Assembly: GCA_950295325.1 (NCBI GenBank)
Contig: OX485807.1
Span: 9,637,001-9,701,000 of the forward strand
Reading direction: 5' to 3'
DNA from: Polytrichum commune
Taxonomy: Eukaryota; Streptophyta; Polytrichopsida; Polytrichales; Polytrichaceae
Length of the DNA stretch: 64,000 bases
In this document: piece after piece, positions 25,741-40,609 of the stretch
How positions within the stretch are numbered: position 1 is the first letter of the stretch
Layout of the letters: each line of letters opens with the position of its first letter
Notes under the pieces: model-generated
What the model was told of the DNA's origin: nothing
The model's input: only the letters and a program-made list of their open reading frames with translations
Databases searched by the model: none
Translations under genes and position numbers: made by a program

Positions 25741-28700
25741 GGCAAAATTAGTATTGCCTACCTTAGTTGGATTCACATCAATGAACGACCAAACTAGTTA
25801 GTTTGCGGTAGATTCATATTCTTCAGCAAAACCTCCATAAACAAGCACATAGACAAGGGCTAGAGCTCAGGGTACATGAGCCAAGTCCACAGGGATCACA
25901 TACCTTACAACTGACTCATGCGGCAGATCTCAAGCTATAAACAAACATGAACACGAGCTTGTGAACCGAGTTTCCTACCACAAAATAACTTAGTCCTTCA
26001 ATGTAATATTGTTTGTATTCGAGGTCATAACGCTCTGGGAGTATATATGCCTCCTCTCTCTCACCAATACACCTGAACCCCATGATCATCTGCTGCATGC
26101 ATGCTCCTCCCTCGACATACATCGATCTACCTTGGAATGTGGTCCAAAAGCAAGCATGCATAGACTCACTCGAATGCATGCTGCAGCATTTGTAGATGCT
26201 TTCCATGACAACGCGTTTGCGAGTGGACGTGTTTTGTGTCGGTCACCCTCGGCCATGGTGGTCTTCTGCCACACCCAATTAATCTGCAAAAGGAGTGGAC
26301 TCACTCAGGGTTTCCACAACCATGACGAAAACTAGACCTGTGAAACTGCCACTTGCTGGCCTCAAGGAACCCACAATCGAACGGTGCATGGTTTTGTATT
26401 ACATGCTCATGCATGCGATTCGCGTCTTTGTCAGGAGGAGGTGGTGCTCACTACAGTGGGTGGTGCTCATGCATGGATTGACTCATGGATTCCAAACATA
26501 TTCATCAAGCCGATGATCATCAGGAACATGAAACGTCACACCATGTCAAGTTGGGAATGAATCTTGATGTAGAAGTCTCACATACAACATCAAGAATCGT
26601 TCAAATCTGCAACAACTACAACGCAATGAAACATTTGGCAGAAAATGAATGAAGGGCGTGGATACACTACAAGCATATTATACGAGTCCTACGCAATCGA
26701 CCTTTGCCACGGGGAACTTGTCCGATGTAATTAACTAGGAAATTTGCAAAATCTAGCAAGGTGGTAGATTTGCATTGCTCTTTCATCGATGTGGGACGAG
26801 TGCATAGGACTGGTGTGCTAGTAGTAATGGGAGATGCGTGACACTAGACAATTTTAGGGAGGTCCTAGACTGATTTCTTCTGGTCAGATTGGATTGTGAG
26901 CATTTTTATTTAATTTTTTGGCAAATTTGCTTAAAGCAACACCGGACGAGGGAGTAATGAAGAAGTTGAACCTTAATTTTTCCAATCTTTGATATATTTT
27001 TCTCTATGAATTGAGAAATTAAATTTTGAGTTTTACATAGATAGGTGGGTCCATTCACTTGCAAGCCTTCTTCTCCCTCAAAAAGTGAAATGTATTTCTC
27101 GTGCCTAAACTTGTCATAGAACACGGCACATACTGAGTGCTTTTCATATTTTCCTTACACTTGGAAATGATAAAATTCTACATATATAGAGCTTCAAACA
27201 AGCCAACCTTGAATTAGTTGGAACCCATCAATTAATAGTTTTTTTACACATTTTACTAGTGGAGGAAGGTAACAGGCTTTTTGACATGATGATGTTTCCC
27301 ATTTTCACCAAGCCATGAAAGTCATATGAAATATGTCTTGGAATTTCAGTTATTTTCTTGAGGAAATGTTTCTCAATTGATTTGGTGGGAATCAATGGTC
27401 CTTGTTCCACTGTATAGATGTAGTCTAAAGTGCACCCTTTACAACCTTCTCTTATGGGTAAACTCAAGTAAGGTCTGCACACTATAATATACACATCATA
27501 TTCCATGTAGTATAGTTGAAATCTCCGACATGTAGAGCTAGCAAATGGAATAACATGTTCAAATCTTTTACATGGAATAGAAACTAGTTTTTACTAAGAG
27601 GTTCACTTCATTGGGATAGCTCAAATTCAATCGACATCAATCATCTTCATGGTGCAGATCAAATTTGACCAACACAAAGCCCATAAGAAACCGGGCCTAT
27701 GCAACTAAGGGTTAGCAAAAACTAAACGTATTATGGTAAATGTTGTGGACCACATTATTGAACTTTTTTTTACATTTATAACATTTTTTTAGGGAGGATA
27801 CCGTGGGTCACACTATCCACCAACCTATGCATTATTTAACGACAAAGGTCCTTGTTGTAGGTTACAGTGTTTTCAATATATATTAGGTTAAAAATTAGTA
27901 TGCATTTGAAGACTTCAAATCTAGGGAAGGAGGTGGGTATATCACATGGGCATGAAGGGTGTACACTAGAGGTGTACACCAATGTTGGACGGGTAATACT
28001 ATATAGGTGAATGCAAGTACCAACAGCTATTTGTCTACAGAAAACTATAGTCAACGGCTAGCATGATTGTAGGGAATAGTTGTAGTTTGAGGAGACGGTC
28101 TTGACTGCCTCTCTTTTTTGGAATCTGGAGACTCACTTTCATTTGACCGGAAACTTGATTTTCATGAACTTGTTTGTGTGGACCCAAGATTGTTGTATTT
28201 TACACGAGTGTTCTTCATGCGGCCATCCTCTTATTATTCAAACCTTGCCCCAACTTTTTATATTCTTAAGGATTCATTTTCCTCGTTCTAGCATCTCAAG
28301 CAATCAATCTAGTCATGCAACATTCAAAACAGATAAATGTGGGGATGGTCACATTCCAACTTGCATGTTAGATATCAAGGAGAAGCTCCTACCCGATGTG
28401 TTCAAGACCCCCCTACTCCTCCACATGGAAGTGCTTGGCCAACAAGATGCTTGAAGATATTGACAAAAACTTCACTGTTGTCAACGAACTCTATTGTGCT
28501 TTTTACGCTGAAAACGGCCGGCACATGGAAGTGTGCCCTAATTAATTCATACCGTACATTTGCCCACACTATTTACCATGATAATCATTGTAGCTCCCGT
28601 TTGCTTGCTGAGGTGTAAAGTGCAAACGATCATCCTAATCTCATCTGAAACATTGAGATAATCTAATCCCAAACCATCATCTTCAATTCATTCAGCGAGC

Positions 28701-30999
28701 AGACGCAGATGGTTGTTAAAATCTTGCTAACTTCGCCTTGTCATTATGTATGCGTTTCGAAGTGTTTTGCATGCAGATATCATTCATTTATTCATTTATG
28801 TATTTATTGATTTATTTTCGTTAGTTACTTCCCACTTTACACGCCGCACTGCATATGTGGCAGATCGACGATTGACATGGCGGCTGACACAGTCAGCTCC
28901 ATCCGCCGCTGCTCAACAGTACACACGCCCTTTTAGGTGGCCAAAAGCTTCATTGTCCGCCACATAAGTCCCTTCCCCCCCCCCCCTTGTGTCAAATGAT
29001 TGTCGGCCTACAGTCAAGATTTCGGCAATTATAGGCTTATCGAATGCTCTTGAGTCTTGGGCTAGGGCTGATTGAGCATTTGCAAAAGCCCTAATTGGGC
29101 GGGCATAGCCACTGGATGGCTCCCACAAGTATGGGACACTTTTTATGTTCATTTTCACGCAAGCATGACAGCTGTCAAAATTCGTATGAGGGTAATCGAT
29201 CAAAAGCTGCCACCACGTAAACCTTAACTTCATTTGCCTAAAAAATATACATCTCATCCATGTCGGCATTACATGAGTCACCCTAGTGAGCAGTTGAATG
29301 GACTTGGTCGGTTACGGATGCCTCGGCCTTGAATTGGGGAAGGGGAGTTATTGTATATGAAATGTGTGAGTGACGGGTAGAAGTCTATAGAAGGTAAAAT
29401 GACACAAGCATGAAAGATTAGCACACCTAAAACCAATAGAATAAGCGTTGAGCATAATTTCTGTTATTAGAAAATGATGGAATTGTATGTAACACACTGG
29501 AAAACACATCGTCTCACTACTGTATATATAAGTTAAAGGGTTTGAAGTTGTGTTTGTAAGGGATCAAAAACCGACATATGTATGAAATGTTTAGATGGAG
29601 TACATCCTTGTAACCAATATGTACTTGTTTTGCAAGATTTCTAGGTGTTGGTTTAGGTATACATATCTTACATACGGTTGGGGGTGAAAAGCATATGTTG
29701 TTTTAAGTTGAAGTTGTGGTTCCAATAGCCACTGCCATGGCACCCAACCGTACACCCAACATGCCTTCCATGTAACAACTCACAACCCAAGCACCTTATT
29801 TCTAGGCTACCGGGTGGTCCAAGCAGTTTCTATGGTCCGGACAATCGACTCCTTGTACACGTTTCTGTCACACTTTGTGTAGTTTGTGTTTTAATTTGTG
29901 TGAACTTTCTTAACTTCACAAAGATGCCATGCGGACTCCGTACACTCTTAGTTGCATGCAACGCTAGAGGAGTTCATCTCTTTTGAACTTCCTAGTACAA
30001 CTCTTAGAAAACTTGTTGAAACCAACTCATATCTTGTGCATATAAAAAAAATGTAGATATCATAATTCTTTCCAGAGATAGTACGGTGTCTAATTTCATA
30101 CCTTCTCTTTGTTGAACAAAATTCACACAAGTTCGTCTTCCATGTAGAATTGCTATCCCAAAAAATTGTTGAGGACATATTAGACCAAGTTCCGCATAGT
30201 CTTGCGATCATTCAATTATGTGAGACTCGTTTGGATGATTATGTGTCGTTGGATACGTCCTCCTTAATGCAACAAAGACTATCTTGTGGTAGAGCGGATG
30301 TGCAAGTTGTCGAAAGTGGCTTGAGGCAACGTTTAAACTAAGGTTTATGAGGCAAGAGTCTCATAGTGTAACGTAAGTATGCACCTAGTATTTGGATGAG
30401 GATGGAATCAGAATATCTGAGGGCGGCTCCCCTACGAGTTATTATACTAGGGATTGCTAACCATGAAGGTGTAGGTTGAGCCTACGATTTGCCGACATAA
30501 TTTGGACGCATGAAAGTTATCCGCAAAGGGACTCGGTCTCTCCCCGGATCCCAACTAGCTTGGACTCGTGTCGTCTCAACATGTTGCACCCATGCATACG
30601 GATTGATATTCTGGGGCCACCTCAATTTTCTTAGCTGATGTAATCATATGTTCCCATGTCCAGGCGTACATGCCACACGCATGTATGTCCATATCCATAA
30701 GGTCATATGATATGTCTGTCATCATGTCCCTTATGTCATGGTTGTCATCTTCCGGGCATTTCTCCTAGGTTTCTCCCCACCATATCCACGTGTTGCACAT
30801 GTGATCCTTTCATTTTTGTTTTTTTGGTTACATGTTGTTTTGAGAGGTGGGAGAATAGTCGACACGTGACCCTTTTCTTTGAAAATTCTCTTATTTGTTT
30901 AGGCAAGATTGATGGGGAACGGTGGGGCGACAACTACTACCATCACCTTTCACGTTTGCCATTGTAATAGATGTTGTATCCATTAAATATCTCGAGTTC
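25741..30999. other. Intergenic DNA, no gene recognised
   Basis: Several open frames of 70 to 122 codons occur (for example 26009-26335, 28101-28454 and 28913-29281), but overlapping frames on the other strand are equally long and none carries a motif I know. GCATGC-rich palindromic text lies at 26095-26180. A 12-base C run lies at 28975-28986. Confidence 0.5.
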
Positions 31000-33700
31000 A
31001 GCTTCTATCAAAAGGATGCCACCTCAGGTGATGCATGTTTGTAGCTATTCATACATGCTGGCAGTTGTCATGATCTATGACTTTCTATTTCGTTTTTACT
31101 AGAGCTAGAATGTAGTTTCTGCATATGATATTGATGGCCTCAATTAATGTATGGTTGATACATGACAAAATTTGCAAAGATCTTTTTTTTCTTCTTCAGA
31201 ATAGAGAGCCTTCTATACTAGTGCCGAAGGCAATAAGATTTTGGAACGATTGGATGAAGAGCTCATGCCTATCTATACCACAATGATGGTTTGTATAAAC
31301 ATGTTGGATTTATTTGATCTCAATGAGCTTAAGGATGGTAGACAATGCGTGGTAAATCACAACCAAGATGTACTTGCTATAATTGCTCATATGCAAGTTA
31401 TCCCTCAACTTTATAAGATACTCATTATCTTCATGATTCTTGAGTTTGATGAGTTGTATGCATTAATTTTGTTGTATTGATCATCAATTTCATGGTATTG
31501 TTCACAATCTTTCAAGGTACCTAATCAAGTTGTTTTCACAAAAACGTCCTTTGAATTTCAATGTTGCAAATTGCACAAAAATTGAATAATCCACTTTGAG
31601 CATGGTGATGACAACTTCCAATACTTTTAGAGAAAAATTTCTTACATGAATATCAAAATATTTGATGAGTACCATTTTGGCGTACACAAACATCCTCTCA
31701 AATGTCCATAATAATACAATCATTGTATTCAACAAGCTTTATTAATTAGAAACTTTGAGCAAAGAAATTCAAGATTGATATAGAGGTTCAATGCTACCAA
31801 ATCCAAATATACTTATAAGTTTTAAACATGTATTTTCTTGACTAATTTCTTTCATGGGAGGCAGGTATATTTAATAGCCATGAATGTAAATGCTCATATT
31901 GCGAAATCTAAAATTCATACACAGAACAAGCATTTGTAATTTATATTAGACATTCATGACATTATATGCATCCATATTTTTTTCTTGGTCATGATCTTTT
32001 GAATTTTTTTATACATACAATATATTTTTTCTACCTTGAAAATATATTGGATCCTGAAATCAACACTTTTTGTACAACTGAATATTAGGTTTCTTTTTAA
32101 AAATAATCTCTACATATTATTATTTGTTTTTTCTTACACCTTATACAATCGGACTATAGCTCGTACTATCCCCAACTATATGAAAATAATTTTGGTGTAT
32201 GAATAAAAATGAATTTAACCAAATGAAATTTATAATTTAGCCAATCGTCTTCATTTGTGCAGCCAACTGCATATTCTATTGTGAATTATGAATTTGTCTA
32301 ATCGTTCATCTTTAATGTGGAAAAGACAAATTCTCTAATAATCATTTTTACCAATTGACAATTACAACTTCATGGTGGACTTATCAAATCCACTATAATA
32401 TTCTACAGTCTAATCAAATCATTCCATACCAGCTCAACTTATTCATCAGCATCCCTAGATGAACAAATAGAAAACGGTTATGCTAGTCAATATGATGTCT
32501 TTAGGTCAATTAATGATATTCCATTAACAACATTTTTTAATATTCAAATTAATTGGTTACCGTTCCATCATGTTACATGTGACAACCATCATATATACAT
32601 GCAGCTCACTAAAGTTTTCAAATCTTATGAATCTCTAGAAGGAAGAGCTCATCTATGTGACGATGTCATTATTCTTATTCCATTATTTGACTAATGCATA
32701 AACAGATCTATGATTTTATTCTTGGTTTGATTTTTTCAATTTTATTATAGTAGCTTAACACCATCAATAATACAATCGTATTCATTTGCAATTTGATGTC
32801 TAGTTTAATTTTATTAATTATTTCAACAAAATACATCGGTATCAACTTCTTAACGAAGTAAGGACTAGTTAAGAGTTTTTTAACCTACATGATACCTTCA
32901 CCTTTTAATGGAGGGTCTTATAGTAATAATTATTCAAGCTATCAATCGAAACGATGATTATATAAAAAATATTTATTGTTTTAAAAATTGGATCTTTATA
33001 TATTGTTTGTTGGATATGGTCTTAATCTTGAAAGCTTTCGAGCAATTGCGTACATATTCTAAACTCTTTATTATTACATTGGAAGATACAAATTGACAAA
33101 GTTGAATACAAATAAATATATTGGGCAAGTCACTTAGTGTGGAACTTGGTATTACATGGCCATTTTTAAAGGTATGCAATTTCATTAGCATATGTCGTTA
33201 TAAATGCATCCAACTACAAAATCATATGCCAACATCCACATCATTTGACTACTAAAAGTTATATGAGTTTGTCAATTTGAACGTGTTTAAATATATTGAA
33301 TGTATTCCAATAAATTCAGTTTCAATGTATTTATACTTCCAACAAATTTTTCATTACAGATTATGATTTCTAGAAAAAATTTCTAGTTGAAATTAGAAAC
33401 TATAGTTATAAACATTAAAAAAATTAAAGTTTAAAATCGTTTTTTATGAAGTTATGGACAAATACATCCAAAAAAATTACTAAGGCTTCATATCAAGTGT
33501 ACACATAAATTGTGGACACCTCTCTACACTATCCCATATTGTTTGTATAGTGGAGAAGATTTTTCCTCTCAAATCTTATTGTTCACTTAACAAGCATCAC
33601 TAAACACATATTATTTATGAACTAAACATCAATGAACACACTCTCAACAACAAAAATAGATTATATTACAAGAAAATATAAAAAAAACCAAAATAATTTT
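31000..33700. other. Very AT-rich intergenic block
   Basis: Base composition shifts to clearly higher A+T than the flanks, with many short T and A runs. The longest frames (62 to 79 codons) are not recognisable. I see no organellar gene fragments and no terminal repeats. Probably old, decayed repeat DNA. Confidence 0.5.
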
Positions 33701-34361
33701 AGTAAGTATCAAATCAACTTTCAATAAAGTAAGTAATTTACTTAGCACAAATATACCGTATGGGCTATCAATGTTGCTCTCAACACAAGCTATTTACAAG
33801 CTATTTTATGGTGTAAATGATTATGTAAAAGCGGCGGGTACGTATTCCGTAGTTTTACGTCATCAAATCATTGCAAAATCCAAACTTAGGGCTAGGTCCG
33901 TGTAGGTCGCCTACTATAATTTTGAAATTTTGAAATTTGTGCAAATTTGATGATGATGCTCCACAATCATGGATCCAATGGTGCACGTAATAAGAGTGTT
34001 GGTGCACGTTCTCTACAATGGGACGGGATGAGTTCGGACCAACTCATGGTGAAACCAAGAGTTGTACTTATGTGGCATCCTTAATAAGAATGGTTTATTT
34101 ATTTGTTTGTTTTGGTCCAATGTCTTGTGACCCAACAAGATGTTGAGGTTGACAAGATGACTCTTATTCACCCGTGTACGTTAAGGTAGGCCTTGTAGAT
34201 GTAAAAAATTTTGCTATTGAAGAAAAATGGGTGTGGTGCAAGTTTTGAATTACACTGTAAATGATGTGGGTCATGTTGTATGTCATTTTGTGATTAAGAG
34301 CAATTTATTGAAACACACCTTGTTATTGAAATTCCAAGTACAAATCTAAGTTATCTTTTAA
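33701..34361. other. Intergenic DNA, nothing recognised
   Basis: AT-rich with no coding motif, definable ends or RNA gene. Confidence 0.5.
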
Positions 34362-34662
34362 TTGTAGTATGAGTCTTGGTTAAGAGTTGGTTGTTTTGCA
34401 TGCAATATTTTTCATATGTGGTAAGTTTGTGTTGCATGCTTGGAGTTGGTGTGGAAGTTTGGACAAAGTAATTTTTTATGTCAGTTCATTGGGGATCGAA
34501 TCCGTTTTCAATCAGCATGTCAAAGGTTTGCTCTGTATAAACTGATATAAAAAGTTTTTTATTCAAACCTCCAAACCGACTCCAAGGTCCCCATTAAAAA
34601 CTTACCAAATGTGAAAAAAATTGTAATATGCAAAACAACCAACTCTTGACCAAATCTCCAAT
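34362..34662. mobile_element. Foldback MITE
   Basis: The two halves are inverted copies of each other over roughly 140 bp. The outer arms share AAGAGTTGGTTGTTTTGCAT exactly (34383-34402 and, inverted, about 34629-34648), and further in GTAAGTTT, GGAGTyGGTkTGGAxGTTTG and the central TATCAGTTxATxxxG. No coding content. AATT lies at both outer edges but a target duplication is not certain. Confidence 0.75.
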
Positions 34663-37600
34663 TATATTAAATTTAACCCTAGTATGTATTCAATTCCTAG
34701 TGGTGATTTTAATTGCCCACCTTTTGGAGATATGTTTGACAACGAAGATTTATATAAAGCCAAATTTTTTGGAAGCCCACATTTTGTCCACCATTCTCAA
34801 TTGAATGATGTGCATGATTGTACATATTGGAACAAGATATATGCTAAGAAAGAACTTTTCTAATAGAACTATAAACCAAAGTGTCTTGGTGTTGATCCAG
34901 TAATTGTAATGGTGGCCCCAACCATAAGATAACAATTTCCTATTCCTAGTCTACAACTACATATGCTATTTGATGTGGTTTCAATTCAAAGACATACAAG
35001 GCATTTTTATTATCTGTTGGTTGTCATTATAGAAAAATCAAGTATTTTCTCTCATATCGGAAATTATACAAAAGTGAACATAGTTTCCTCCATGAAGTGC
35101 ATGTAATATTAGACTATTAGCAAATACAAATGTTGGGAGTTGCACTTGTTAGGCACTTGTCAATCGCATGCATCTAAACAGATATTTGTTAGGTGAGACA
35201 CTTATGTGTGGGAACACTAGTATAAAACAAAAGTCCAAATAACGCACGTTTCAAACAACATGGTTCTAATATCGACACAACCATAGTCCAAAATAACATG
35301 ATGTTCAGTTGGTTCAGACCATGGTCGTGTTGATTTTCGAATTGTGTTCTTAAGAAGGGTGTTGCTAGGAACCCCCCCCCCCCTCCACTAGTGGAATGTG
35401 TCGTACATGCACAAAGTATCAACCACGGGTAGGTGGGTGGGTGGGTCCAAGAATTGCTCATTGTTTGAGAGTTTCCTAAGGTTCAAGAACTAGCTTGGAC
35501 TATGGATATGAGTATACAAAGACACATTCACCATCCTAGGACCGTGCCAACTTAGCAGACAAGAAAAGACATAAGTTGCGTGAAACAAAAGAGGGCCGGT
35601 GAATAAAAGTGATGGAGTGAGTGAGGGCATCGTGGCAAGTTCCTTAAGTTGGGTGCTCTCATCATTCGATAATGTAAAACTCCATATTGGCAATTGTTGC
35701 GTCTAGACATGCATATGGATGGGAGACCTTTTCCGTACCTCATGAAGACCTTAGTCAATGTGGGCAACGGATGTTGCTTACCACTAGATATTGTTGTAGG
35801 ATCGGTTTTGTTTTGTGTTGCTTTGTTTTGGTATGAGTATTCAATGCTCAAAGAATAAAAACACAACCTAGACACCTCACAAACGTCAAGGTGTGGTCAA
35901 GGAGTGAGGAACCAAAGATCCAAGACCGAGACATCTAGAGCTACCACCTAAGCAAACATACTAAAGCAACCACCACAAACAAGCGCAAGCCATGAGCAGA
36001 ATCACGAGTTTTTTATTTCTAATTTTATTTCAAAGTGAGGAACGTGAATTTTTTTGGTTATGTAGTTTGGTTTTATCATAACAACATTTGTGTTTGATCA
36101 TGAAATATTGGTCACAACATACTACTTACGTGAAGTATATAAGTAAGTATTTTTAATTTTATTATTATTATAGTAGTACTTGATTGATAATTTTACCACT
36201 TTATATAATACTTTATAAAACTTTACATTTTAATTACAAATACAATGTACATTCACCTTTGATGCACCTAGCCACACGTTCCTTTCTTCACTAGACGGCT
36301 TTTAAAAGGTGAACACAAGTAGTTCATTTTGAAACCTTGTTAAAGGCATTTATACATTGTAAGTCGTTATCAGAGTGAAGAATATTGGAGATCCAACAAA
36401 ATCAGAACCCATAAGCAATGCCTGTAATTAACCATTGCTTATGGTCAAGGCAAATAAAAGTCCCACGTTCGGTTTGTGCAACAAAGCATTTCACAAATTC
36501 CAAAAAGTGTGAAGTAGATTGATTTTTTGTCCTTAGTTTGATCAATTCCGGTGAATTCCACTCTAGAATGTCTTCTTTTGATGTGCTCTATGACATGTGC
36601 ACATGAACACAAATCAATGGTTGCAATGGTGGAAGCTTACATACCTCATATGGTGACAAATTTTACAACTATGTTACTAAGGGAGGTCCTCCGAATTCCT
36701 TCATAAGATAGTTTGAGGGACAACCTTAGTGTCCCCAACTTGGATGACATCATGCTAGGTTAAGGTGTAGATTCTACTACAAGTAGGTTTAGTACATGGG
36801 TGGTTGAATATATAGGCAAGGTAGCTCCATTGAAAGCATGAGTATTGGGTTGGCTTAGAAAGGCATATGACCCTACCCCCATGGCAGAAGCGATACAAAA
36901 ATAATGTGCTACAAAGGTGTCCATATTGTGGAGGCCACTGATTTCATAGTACAACTCTAGGTTGTACCTAGTTGGAAGGCACATCCCTTTGGCGATCTTC
37001 CATGTTGAGTATTTGACCATGTACCTCAAGTGGTACTTCTCATGCCAAGGTCACGCCTAGGCATAAAGTCCCAAAACTTGACTAAGTTGTGCTTCAAGCC
37101 GAAATAAAATACCTTCAAAATCATATGATCATCAAGAGCTTTGTTGGCGTTAAAATTGGACTTGGGTTGCATGTGCCAAGAGCTTGAGGGGGGTGGGGGT
37201 ACTTGAAGACAAGCTAATTGGATATTACCAAGCATTTGTTAATTCGAACTCCATTTTGGATTGCAAAAGGCACACAAATCTTCTAGCCATGGAGACTAGC
37301 CTTAACCATGTGGGGATGACCCTCTTGACACAAAATTCTACCCTCTAACTTCCGTTGGAATACTTTCACTTGGCACACCTAATTGTGCAACAAGTAACAG
37401 GCAATGCGATCCCACCAACTGGGTTGCTAGGACTCTCTACAATTGTTGTAGTGGCAATGAGCCAAGGATGGACACCATTGTTTGACCTTGCCATATTAGA
37501 GGGGAGTGCTAACATGTGAGTTGTGAGTGATGAGCGGTAACTTGTGAGCGGTGAAGTTGGTAAAATATTCAGAGATACACCCACTAATCCTGTAACTATG

Positions 37601-40171
37601 GTATTTTGGCATAAATGGTAACATCTTTATTTATAATAATAAGAGTGGGAAGTTCACACAAAATGCAATCAACCTAATGAATGCATTACTTTATTTTTTA
37701 AATTAGCCACCGCAAGCTTGGCATGAGAGTTTGGAGAAGATTTTTAACATTGTCATTATATCCAACATTCACTTTAAAAAAATGAAAGCACATTCTAAGT
37801 ATTGAGTATGCTATAGGGTATATTTCTAGAATTCATGTAGGTTTGAGAAATGAATTGATGGAGGCATTGCAATTTTTTGTGACATAGATGGAAGTAAAAT
37901 AGGAAATTACTTGCCCATATCAATGTCCACAAAGGAATGAGCACATTTAGTGTAGTCAATGCAGAACCATGCAAAGAAGCTCTGTAACTACCCGTGCCTC
38001 CTCCTCATTGTCGTTAACATATGCAATACCCTCCTTTACCTCGACATTTATGAATGGCGATGATTATAACCCGACGACCTACTATAATGTGATGGCGTTG
38101 AGGTTGGATTCACAACCTTTGTGCCTGCCTTTGCATGTAATGGGATATATATAAAAATGGGAGGGGACATCACATTTTTCATCTAAAAAAACAAAAAAAC
38201 AAATGGTCAACATTCATTATTGAAGAATAACATGTTGAATGACTCCAAAATAGACAAACATGAAGCAAATGGCGAACTTACGTACTCTATTGGAATTGTG
38301 AAAACTTTTCAAATAGGTTCCTCATCATCATTAAGGGAGATCGCCTTCACCATTGAGCCACCACTGGGAGGTGAGGATAAAGTATTATATGATGGTGCCA
38401 AGATGACATCAAATATGATGGAACCTCTCTTTAACGCGATGAAGTATTGCTACTACACCAACAAGCATGAATAAATGCAAGCAATCCACATAGATATAGA
38501 GAGATTATATTCAATGTTTGAAATCCACAGTTACATTCTTAAAAATTCACATGTAGATGCATAAATATCAGTTATCATGTTTTAGTCAACACCTCTATTA
38601 AAAATTGCAAAGGCTTTGCTTTTTTTTCTTCTTTGTCCACCTCTCCATGACACATTTACTTTCATAATATGCGATTATGCAATAGTGCGATTAAAAAGGG
38701 TTGGTAGATTTATTGGAATTCTCTCTACTACCCATGTTAGCTACCCCTTTTAGTCTACATTACCATAATACCTAGACTTTATTACTAACATGATACCAGT
38801 GATATTATTCTTGAAGGTTGCATAGGTACTGCCCACCCTTTGATATTGGTTGAGAATCATAGAGGTACAACCTTAAGATTTGACCTACTTACAATCATAT
38901 CTTTGTACTAGTTATATAATGATATATCTTTTGATTTACTCCCTCTAATACCAGCAACATTACAACCCTCCAAAGATGTTGTGACGCAACTATGATTTGG
39001 ATAACTCCTTATGATCAACATCACCCAACAACACATCTAATTGTGGCCACAATTTCAACACAAAAACCTTGCAAGAATTAGATGTACACAATACAATGGA
39101 GGTGTTGAAATACAATACCATGTCACTCTATGTTGGTGGTTGCATTCTAGTGTGGGCACAAATGAAGGCTTCCACAATCTTTCAAAACATTTGAGATTGT
39201 GGCATTTCTATTACAAACAATGAAGTGGTTACATGCTCTTGGTAGGTTCTTAGGAAGGACAACTAATATGTGTTGTGGTATACATATGTGTTAAGAGGGT
39301 AATTATTTGGGGGGTATAAAGTGCATAATCTTGATTTGATTACACCCAAATTGTTATACATAACCCCGTTTTTTTTTTTTGTCAACTTCATTGATCCTAT
39401 CATTACTTAGACGTTGTAGGAGACGTAAATATTTAGCACATTCTAGTTGTTGCAAACTTTTGTTTATGACTAACAACTTTTGTTGTTCCGGAATACATGT
39501 GCTTGCATCCAACAATCCAACATAACATAAAGATAGTACATATATTACAAGTCTTCAATCTAATAGCTAAGGTTCTTATTGAAAATTTGGCTAACCAAGT
39601 ACACATTTGGGAGGGGTATTGCTCCACTTAGTTATGTGCAAATCAATAAGGTGCTATGATTTTTTTTGGAGAGATAAGTATGGTCTTCATACACCACAAA
39701 TTAAAGAACATGAGCATATAAAGAGGGATTTTAAAGGCATTCATGTTTATATTAAATATGTAATAGGAGTTCTTGTTTCTTATAATTTGCTTTTGTCTAC
39801 AAATAAAATGGCTATTGAGAATTTTAAAGTAGAGGTAGATGTACAAATCACAATCCTAAAGTTTTGCTAAAATTAATAGTATTTGTGTTTACCTTATGCT
39901 TTAAACGATTATTTGTTGGTAATCTAGATTCTATCATTTCCCTAGCTTCAATGACACATGGTGCATGGTCCAATTCTCATGAGCTACATCATATGGATGA
40001 AAACATCTTTATAGCCTTTCCTAAATTTGAAAGTAAAAGCGAATTGCGGATGAGGTATTTAATTTGTAAGTGAACCTTAAGATGAGATATTTCATCTAGA
40101 AGATGATGGTTTCCAACTCCAAAAACGTGGCACAATCCAAATGCACAGACCGCAAATAACAAATGGAAGTG
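34663..40171. other. Intergenic DNA, no gene recognised
   Basis: Scattered frames under about 107 codons, none with recognisable domains. A set of minus-strand frames between 36760 and 37584 lies head to tail, which could be the remains of a longer coding sequence such as a transposable element, but I could not identify it. A C run lies at 35370-35382 and a T run at about 39369-39380. Confidence 0.45.
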
Positions 40172-40179
40172 TAGAATAC

Positions 40180-40601
40180 CACGGGGAGGTCACTCCATTG
40201 TCAAGTTGAACACCATGTGCGAACAAAGTTTGCTATCCCTATATTACATGCCATAGATAATTTAAATTTTTATGATATATTTTTTACATATACATAATTA
40301 TTAATAGTATCTTTCGTTAAAAAAATGAGATTTTTTGTCATCTTCATTTTCTTAGTAATTTTTTTAGTTCAATTCTGCATCATTCTAGTTAGACACGGTA
40401 TTTTTTATTAAAAAGAAAAAAAATAATCAAATTTAGTTATCATTTTTTACTATGTAATAGGTACTATGTATATCTACTCATGAAATTTTTTGATAAAAGT
40501 TTGACCCATTTTGGTGATGCTTTATGTAAAAAGTAGGATTTTTTACATGTAAAGTGTTTGCACGTGGTTGTTCAACTTTACAATGGAGTGACCTCCCCGT
40601 G
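40180..40601. mobile_element. hAT-like MITE with perfect 8-bp target duplication
   Basis: The ends are inverted copies of CACGGGGAGGTCACTCCATT, continuing with TGTxAAGTTGAACA and CACxxGTGCxAACA. TAGAATAC occurs directly on both sides (40172-40179 and 40602-40609), an exact 8-bp duplication as hAT elements make. The 422-bp interior is AT-rich without coding. The subterminal GTGCGAACAA also occurs at a similar distance from both ends of the element at 50809-51154. Confidence 0.9.
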
Positions 40602-40609
40602 TAGAATAC

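Noticed and set aside
36760..37584. Chain of minus-strand frames that might be a retroelement gag
   Set aside because: No zinc knuckle, protease or reverse-transcriptase motif was found, and no LTRs.
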